A DNA stretch of 35,517 nt from Candidatus Caccousia avicola. GTDB taxonomy: Bacteria; Bacillota; Clostridia; Oscillospirales; Acutalibacteraceae. Below, in pieces: positions 31,561-35,517 of the stretch. The DNA lies in the NCBI GenBank assembly GCA_018712435.1, contig DVGZ01000004.1:1-35517 (forward strand). The letters are read 5' to 3'. The notes beneath the pieces were generated by a model that searched no databases, was not told where the DNA came from, and saw nothing but the letters and a program-made list of their open reading frames with translations. The translations under genes were made by a program, and so were the position numbers. Every line of letters begins with the position of its first letter. The first letter of the stretch is position 1.

Positions 31561-32163
31561 ATGGCTTCCTATACAGTGCCTTCTCTGGCCCATCTGGTGG
31601 ACGAGTTTGAGCGTCTGCCCGGGATTGGCCACAAAAGCGCGCAGCGGCTGGCTTACCATGTGCTCGGTCTGACGGAGACGGAAGCGCAGAGCCTGGCGGA
31701 TGCCATCCTGGATGCGCGGAAAAAAATTCATTACTGCAAAATCTGCTGCAATCTTACGGATCAGGAGCTGTGCTCCATCTGCCGCAGTGAAACGCGGGAC
31801 AAGAGCGTGATCTGTGTGGTGGAGGATCCGCGTGATGTGGCGGCCCTGGAGCGCACGCAGGAATTTAACGCTTCCTATCATGTGCTGCATGGAGTGATTT
31901 CTCCTCTCAACGGCGTAGGTCCGGATCAGCTCTGTATCAAAGAACTGCTTGCCCGTGTCAGCGCGGGCGGCGTGGAAGAGGTGATCATGGCGACAAACCC
32001 AACGGTGGAGGGCGAGGCGACAGCGATGTACCTTTCGCGCCTGCTCAAGCCGCTTGGCGTGCGCGTGACCCGTCTTGCCTATGGAATCCCCGTGGGCGGC
32101 GATCTGGAATATGCCGATGAAATTACGCTGTCCAAGGCTCTCGAAGGACGGAGCGAAATTTGA
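31561..32163 (+). CDS. recR: Recombination protein RecR
   Basis: The 200-residue protein acts with RecO and RecF in gap repair. A helix-hairpin-helix ([20 protein letters not shown]), a four-Cys zinc finger ([16 protein letters not shown]), and a Toprim domain ([20 protein letters not shown], then [15 protein letters not shown]) are in the usual order, followed by [28 protein letters not shown] at the end. It starts at ATG one base after the previous gene. A terminator follows. Confidence 0.97.
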   Translation: MASYTVPSLAHLVDEFERLPGIGHKSAQRLAYHVLGLTETEAQSLADAILDARKKIHYCKICCNLTDQELCSICRSETRDKSVICVVEDPRDVAALERTQEFNASYHVLHGVISPLNGVGPDQLCIKELLARVSAGGVEEVIMATNPTVEGEATAMYLSRLLKPLGVRVTRLAYGIPVGGDLEYADEITLSKALEGRSEI

Positions 32164-32173
32164 AGGAACAAGC

Positions 32174-32202
32174 AAAGCGCCCGGGGATCCGGGCGCTTTT
32201 TC
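32174..32202 (+). terminator. Terminator after recR
   Basis: AAAGCGCCCGG and CCGGGCGCTTT form a perfect 11-bp stem with a GGAT loop, followed by TTTC. It ends the dnaX-ybaB-recR operon. Confidence 0.93.
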
Positions 32203-32236
32203 TGCTTTTCGAAGGGAAAATTTTTTCTCCTGTGTA

Positions 32237-32266
32237 TTGATTCATCCGGGAGCGATATGCTATAAT
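32237..32266 (+). promoter_or_regulatory. Promoter of smpB (and possibly ssrA)
   Basis: TTGATT (32237-32242) and TATAAT (32261-32266) are 18 bases apart, with TG one base before the -10 (extended -10). Confidence 0.8.
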
Positions 32267-32311
32267 CATGGGTACACGACGGAATTACCAGAGGAAAGGG
32301 GAGGCCTTTTG

Positions 32312-32782
32312 ATGGCGGGAAACAAAAATTCCCTCAAAACAATTGCACAAAACAAAAAGGCCTACCACGATTATTTCGTTGTGGAAAGCATGGAAGCCGG
32401 TATTGAACTGTGCGGCACGGAAGTGAAATCCCTTCGGCGCGGCCAGTGCAATCTGAAGGATGCCTGGTGCTCCATTGACAAGGGAGAGCTTCTTGTCAAT
32501 GGAATGCATATCAGTCCTTACGAGAACGGCAACATCTTCAACCGGGATCCGGTTCGGGTGCGGAGGCTTCTGATGCATAAGCGGGAGATCATGCGTCTGT
32601 TCGGGCTGGTCAAGCAGGACGGCTATTCTCTGATCCCGCTTTCCGTTTATTTTAAGAACAGCCTGATTAAAGTGCAGGTTGGTCTTTGCAAGGGCAAAAA
32701 GCTGTATAACAAGCGCGCTGACCTAGCCGCTAAGGCCGCCAAGCGCGACATTGACAGAGCGATGAAGGAAAGAAACCGTTGA
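32312..32782 (+). CDS. smpB: SsrA-binding protein SmpB
   Basis: The 156-residue protein binds the tRNA-like part of tmRNA and brings it to stalled ribosomes. Signatures are [46 protein letters not shown] and the basic C-terminal tail ([25 protein letters not shown]) that enters the empty mRNA channel. ATG at 32312 follows AAAGGGGAGG. The frame extends upstream into recR but without a start site. ssrA lies 61 bases downstream. Confidence 0.97.
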   Translation: MAGNKNSLKTIAQNKKAYHDYFVVESMEAGIELCGTEVKSLRRGQCNLKDAWCSIDKGELLVNGMHISPYENGNIFNRDPVRVRRLLMHKREIMRLFGLVKQDGYSLIPLSVYFKNSLIKVQVGLCKGKKLYNKRADLAAKAAKRDIDRAMKERNR

Positions 32783-32804
32783 TTGTCCGAAACGGTTCTT
32801 TATA
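32774..32804 (+). terminator. Weak hairpin at the smpB stop codon
   Basis: AACCGTT (32774-32780) and AACGGTT (32791-32797) form a 7-bp stem around the smpB stop, followed by CTTTAT. A GNRA-type hairpin (AGCGC-GAAA-GCGCT, 32822-32835) follows just before tmRNA. Either partial termination or a processing signal is possible. Confidence 0.35.
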
Positions 32805-32843
32805 GTTCCGTTCGGGTGAATAGCGCGAAAGCGCTTGATATAC

Positions 32844-33191
32844 GGGGATGTAAAGGTTTCGACGGGGATTGGGAACCTTGGTAAGCGAGCAGCGGTGCGG
32901 GACCGCTATAAAATCCGCAAACTTAAAATTAAACGACAACAATAAAGTTGCGTACGCAGCCTAATTAGGCTGCCGTCCTGCCTGGGAGCACCACGGCCTG
33001 GGACAGGGCGTCGATGAGTGGTGAACGTGAACACGGTTACGCCTTTACCCGTGTCACGGCTTAAAGGCTACCGAACCGCGAAGCCTGCCAATCGGCGGCG
33101 CGGCGAGGGAATCTGAAACGATCGGCTGCGCTCGGAGAAAACCTTGGCAAACGATTTTCGGACAGGGGTTCGATTCCCCTCATCTCCACCA
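32844..33191 (+). ncRNA. ssrA: Transfer-messenger RNA (tmRNA)
   Basis: The 5' end GGGGATGTAAAGGTTTCGAC and the 3' end GGTTCGATTCCCCTCATCTCCACCA form the tRNA-like domain, and GGGGATG pairs with CATCTCC. The CCA is encoded. The tag reading frame starts at GCA 32917 and reads ANLKLNDNNKVAYAA before TAA at 32962-32964, with the protease-recognised end YAA. Pseudoknot sequences fill the rest. The length of 348 bases is normal. I see no separate strong promoter, so it is probably transcribed with smpB and cut at the 5' end by RNase P. Confidence 0.96.
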
Positions 33192-33203
33192 AAAGAGAGC
33201 CAG

Positions 33204-33250
33204 ACGAACACTTCACCGATCCTTTATATGGTCGGTGGTGTGTTCGTTTT
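33204..33250 (+). terminator. ssrA: Terminator after tmRNA
   Basis: ACGAACAC (33204-33211) pairs with GTGTTCGT (33240-33247), and CACCGA-CC pairs with GGTCGGTG further in, with small internal loops; TTTT ends at 33250. Confidence 0.85.
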
Positions 33251-33264
33251 GGTTTGTGAGTTAC

Positions 33265-33319
33265 AAAAATGAAAGAAGGCTGATGCGCAGGAAATTTTCC
33301 TGTGTGCCAGCCTTCTTTC
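33265..33319. terminator. Terminator for the prophage lysis genes (minus strand)
   Basis: GAAAGAAGGCTG (33271-33282) and CAGCCTTCTTTC (33308-33319) form a 12-bp stem with an inner CAGGAA/TTCCTG hairpin. On the minus strand it is followed by ATTTTTG. It ends the leftward phage transcription 15 bases past the holin-like gene. Confidence 0.85.
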
Positions 33320-33334
33320 TAATTTATTAGCACT

Positions 33335-33571
33335 CTACTCTGTCAGTTCATCAATTACTTTCTGCACATCTTCAGCAGCTTTTTTGACTCCCTCGGCATC
33401 AATCCGTCCTTCGGCAATGACATATGTCACTACCGAACACAGCGATAACACGGCACCAGCGACGCTTGTGACAACGCCTTCATCAAGACCGAAGATCATT
33501 GCAAGACCAGCAACGAGTCCGGCTGCAGCAGCCAAAAACTTGCGGCTTGATAATTTGTGGATGAATTCCAT
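33335..33571 (-). CDS. Small phage holin-like membrane protein
   Basis: The 78-residue protein has a short basic start (MEFIHKLSSRKF), two hydrophobic segments (about 13-30 and 35-55: LAAAAGLVAGLAMIFGL and VTSVAGAVLSLCSVVTYVI) and a charged tail of about 22 residues. This plan and the position next to an endolysin fit a phage holin, which opens the membrane at lysis. I chose ATG at 33571 because AAAGGAGAG lies six bases upstream; the frame can be read from a TTG six codons earlier, but that start would include the site. It is the last gene before the phage terminator. Confidence 0.75.
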   Translation of the reverse strand: MEFIHKLSSRKFLAAAAGLVAGLAMIFGLDEGVVTSVAGAVLSLCSVVTYVIAEGRIDAEGVKKAAEDVQKVIDELTE

Positions 33572-33585
33572 TTCTTTCTCTCCTT

Positions 33586-33939
33586 TCAATCTTCCATCAC
33601 AGCTTGAATACCCTGCTGGGCGAGAAAATCCTTCTGTCGGTGCTTAATTTCGGCAGCATAGCGCAGCGCCTCCTCGGTATCACCGTTGGTATAGCCGCGT
33701 TGCAAGGCGTGGGCGGTAGCTTCACCGAGCGCGATGGAGGCTCGCGTAGACTGCACAAGCAGGAGCACCAGTTCTTGTTGTGCCTTATTTTTCTCTGTTT
33801 GCGCAGCGTCGCGCTCGTCAATAGCTTTTTTCAGTCGTCAGACAACCACCCCTGTGATGGCGGTAGGAATGCCCATTGCCACAATAAAGCCACCGAAGAG
33901 AGCAGTAAGCTGTTGCCAGGTAATTGTGTCCCCTATCAT
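33586..33939 (-). CDS. Lysis-cassette membrane/coiled-coil gene with in-frame UGA (interrupted)
   Basis: The frame starts at ATG 33939, overlapping the endolysin stop as ATGA and preceded by GAGGAGG eight bases upstream. It encodes a 33-residue peptide with one membrane segment (LTALFGGFIVAMGIPTAITG, VVV), then TGA at 33840-33838. Beyond it the same frame is open for 83 codons: RLKKAIDERDAAQTEKNKAQ begins a coiled coil, and ALGEATAHALQRGYTNGDTE and the tail KHRQKDFLAQQGIQAVMED match the C-terminal part of small Clostridial phage proteins I remember, where a Trp commonly sits near the stop position. It is either a nonsense mutation, a 33-residue product, or read-through at UGA-C. No good restart site is seen. 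Confidence 0.7.
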
Positions 33940-34871
33940 TTCGCTACCTCCTCAATCCGCGCCACAAAGATCCGATCTCCGCCTTCCGCCGGGTAGATTC
34001 CGGCCTCCTGCCCCGGTTTCCCAACAGGTACGACGTGCCAGAGCGTGCTTTCTCCGTCCCGGCGGCACCGCACAAGCCGAAAAGCGGCGGGCTTGCCGCC
34101 GCTCTCTCCGCAGACCAGATCAATGTCCTGACCGGTGATCTTCACGGTGTAAAGGGAATTCGGGGCAATGCGGACGGGATTGTCCGTGCCGTTGGTCGTG
34201 TCGGAGATCCAGCGGGCGGGAGCTTGCGCGGATTCCTTCGTGTATCCGTTCCAGCCGTTCTGCCGTGTGAGGGACGGATAATCGAGAAAGCTTTCGTCTG
34301 TGTCCACGTTTCCGGAAATGCCGTCCACGCGTCCCGTGCTGCCGGTCTGCTGCATCCCGCAGGAGATGTCCGGCGCGCCGGTGTAATCCGCCAGCCACAG
34401 CTCCCACGCGGAGAGACGCGAAAGGTCGATCCGGTTTTTGATGTAATCGAGGTTGGTGTATATCCCCGCGCGCCAGCCGAGACGTTCCAGCTCCGAGCAG
34501 AAGGATACCGCCAGCTGCGTGCGCAGCTCCTTGTGCGGCGTCACGCCGTGCTCCGCGCTGTAGCGTTCGCTGTCGTATTCATAATCGAAGTAGACCGGAT
34601 AAAGAAATTTCCCCTTGTACGGTTCCAAAACGCGGGCGCAAAGCTGCGCTTCCTCGCGCGCCTCGTCGGGCGTGAGGGCGTAGGAAAACCAGTAAGCCCC
34701 GCATACGATTCCGGCCCCAAGCGCCCCGGCGGCGTTTGCCGTGAAGCGGGAGTCCTGCTGGGATGCGTGCTTGCCGTAGCCCGCGCGGAGGATCGCAAAA
34801 CCGATCCCCGCGTCTTTCACCTTGTTCCAGTCAATAGAGCCGTTGTGGCTCGATACGTCAATTCCTTTCAT
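33936..34871 (-). CDS. GH25 lysozyme (phage endolysin)
   Basis: The 311-residue protein starts directly with the catalytic domain: KGIDVSSHNGSIDWNKVK contains Asp5, and YFDYEYD holds Asp96 and Glu98, the usual acid pair of GH25 muramidases. WLADYTG and the later GISGNVDTDESF are further signatures of the barrel (about 1-205). The last 100 residues form a separate beta-rich part, probably a cell wall-binding or accessory domain. No signal peptide is present, so release depends on a holin. ATG at 34871 follows GGGAGGATTC, 13 bases after the upstream gene. The end overlaps the next gene by four bases (ATGA). Confidence 0.94.
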   Translation of the reverse strand: MKGIDVSSHNGSIDWNKVKDAGIGFAILRAGYGKHASQQDSRFTANAAGALGAGIVCGAYWFSYALTPDEAREEAQLCARVLEPYKGKFLYPVYFDYEYDSERYSAEHGVTPHKELRTQLAVSFCSELERLGWRAGIYTNLDYIKNRIDLSRLSAWELWLADYTGAPDISCGMQQTGSTGRVDGISGNVDTDESFLDYPSLTRQNGWNGYTKESAQAPARWISDTTNGTDNPVRIAPNSLYTVKITGQDIDLVCGESGGKPAAFRLVRCRRDGESTLWHVVPVGKPGQEAGIYPAEGGDRIFVARIEEVAK

Positions 34872-34884
34872 GAATCCTCCCTTC

Positions 34885-35394
34885 TCAGGATACCAGTTCC
34901 CATTGCCAGAGTCCCGGCGTTCCGGGCGCCCAGACGCAGGGGATCATGTCCCCGCCCTCGGCCACACGGTACACATGGCCCTCATAGCTGAAATACTGTC
35001 CCGCGCGGCAGTCCATGCCGTACACCCAGGGGATGGGATCCTCCTGTGTTCCGGCATGCTCCGTTTCAATGGGGCGGTAGACGGCGAGCATCCCTTCCCC
35101 GTGCGGCGGCTGGTTTTCCTGCGGCGTTACGCCGCCGGACTGCACGACGCGGTACAGCGTTTCCCCGTCGCGCAGGACGCTTCCTTCCGCCAGTTTCTTT
35201 CCCTTTGCCAGCACATCCTCCCACGCGGGGAAAAGCTCCGGCATGGCAAGCGCCTGATCGTTGGAGAGGGAGACGGAGGAGGCGGCAAAGATCCGTGCCG
35301 CTTCCACAGACTGCTGCGCCAGCCGTTCCGTTTGGACCGTCTGCTGCTCCTCCTTCCGGATGGCCTGAATGCTGTCCTCCCGGTGGTAAATCAC
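34885..35394 (-). CDS. Phage tail-associated accessory protein, carbohydrate-binding-like
   Basis: The 169-residue protein has an N-terminal helical part (about 1-45, rich in Gln and Glu, VQTERLAQQSVEAARIFAA) and two short repeated modules (about 75-115 and 130-168), each with a YRV motif and Trp-rich ends (LYRVVQSGGVTPQ; HVYRVAEGGDMIPCVW), resembling small chitin-binding-type modules found in phage tail proteins. I chose GTG at 35394, which overlaps the stop of the upstream gene as GTGA and follows GGAGGG by seven bases; an ATG further up at 35427 lies inside the upstream gene. The function is inferred from position and repeats. Confidence 0.75.
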   Translation of the reverse strand: MIYHREDSIQAIRKEEQQTVQTERLAQQSVEAARIFAASSVSLSNDQALAMPELFPAWEDVLAKGKKLAEGSVLRDGETLYRVVQSGGVTPQENQPPHGEGMLAVYRPIETEHAGTQEDPIPWVYGMDCRAGQYFSYEGHVYRVAEGGDMIPCVWAPGTPGLWQWELVS

Positions 35395-35517
35395 TGATAG
35401 TTCCCTCCAATCGACGAAATGTAGCATTCCCCGGAGCCTGTGCCGCGCGACAGGGTAGCGCGGATTTTGACGCCCCAGGCGGACGCTGTTTTGGTTTTGT
35501 TCGTAAAGAAATATTTC
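35391..35517 (-). CDS. C-terminal fragment of a phage virion protein (cut by window edge)
   Basis: The frame is open from the window end to TGA at 35393-35391, giving 41 residues that begin KYFFTNKTKTASAWGVKIRA and end SSIGGNYQ. The beta-rich, Gly/Ser/Thr-rich composition and position before tail-lysis genes fit the end of a tail or baseplate protein. The stop overlaps the start of the next gene (GTGA). Confidence 0.6.
   Translation of the reverse strand, partial: KYFFTNKTKTASAWGVKIRATLSRGTGSGECYISSIGGNYQ

Larger units (their letters stand above)
33265..35517 (-). mobile_element. End of a prophage or phage-derived element next to ssrA
   Basis: From the terminator at 33265 to the window end all genes lie on the minus strand and are packed with short overlaps: virion protein end, accessory tail protein, GH25 endolysin, membrane/coiled-coil gene, holin-like gene. 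This is the order of a late tail-lysis region. tmRNA genes are a common insertion site for phages and islands. The integrase and the second attachment site are outside the window, so the exact boundary is inferred. Confidence 0.8.

Noticed and set aside
33597-33821. A 74-codon minus-strand frame in the lysis cassette
   Set aside because: It overlaps the better frame that has the ribosome binding site, the ATGA coupling and family-like sequence; its Ser/Pro/Arg-rich product looks like a shadow.
33586-33939. Selenocysteine at the in-frame UGA
   Set aside because: No conserved SECIS-like hairpin directly after the UGA was apparent and selenoproteins are not expected in a phage lysis protein; Trp replacement or read-through is more plausible.
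1-35517. CRISPR arrays, tRNA or rRNA genes, insertion sequences
   Set aside because: No regularly spaced repeats, no cloverleaf except the tRNA-like end of tmRNA, and no transposase sequence were seen.

Overview
The window looks like a chromosomal segment of a low- to mid-GC Firmicute of the class Clostridia, most likely an Oscillospiraceae/Ruminococcaceae-type anaerobe. The evidence is gene order (ylxM-ffh-rpsP-khpA-rimM-trmD; mraZ-rsmH-ftsL-PASTA PBP-mraY-ftsW-murG-murA-divIB-ftsZ; SRP RNA-dnaX-ybaB-recR-smpB-ssrA), strong AGGAGG-type ribosome binding sites, several TTG and GTG starts, and a SpoVD/PBP2x-like transpeptidase with PASTA domains. No species can be named from the sequence alone.

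Layout. 1-3210: C-terminal end of mutS2, an anchored protein of unknown function and a secreted subtilisin-like protease with its own promoter, ending in a terminator shared with a converging degV gene. 4220-8031: divergent promoters, then the ylxM-ffh-rpsP-khpA-rimM-trmD translation and targeting block. 8196-12256: an orphan HPr gene, uvrC, rsmD, coaD and a coiled-coil protein, closed by a terminator. 12331-24190: the division and cell wall (dcw) cluster, starting with a promoter and MraZ-type repeats and ending with ftsZ and its terminator. The cluster has the lipid I/II enzymes, flippase-class SEDS protein, transpeptidase and divisome proteins, but none of the Mur ligase genes murC, murD, murE or murF.

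24198-29210: an accessory stretch with an SGNH-hydrolase lipoprotein, a DUF4358-like lipoprotein, a DeoR-type repressor with paired repeats at its own promoter, an MFS transporter wrecked by a large internal deletion, a DUF3810-like membrane protein with an HExxH motif and a LURP-one-like protein. 29235-33191: the SRP RNA gene, dnaX, ybaB, recR, smpB and tmRNA (ssrA), a quality-control and replication/repair block. SRP RNA here and Ffh upstream form one targeting particle; SmpB and tmRNA form the trans-translation system.

33265-35517: the left or right end of a prophage (or phage-derived element) lying directly downstream of ssrA, with genes on the minus strand pointing at tmRNA: end of a virion protein gene, a tail/accessory protein, a GH25 endolysin, a small membrane/coiled-coil gene interrupted by an in-frame UGA, and a holin-like gene. 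The UGA-interrupted lysis-cassette gene is the most unusual single item. It has an intact ribosome binding site, an ATGA overlap with the endolysin gene, and an open frame on both sides of the stop.
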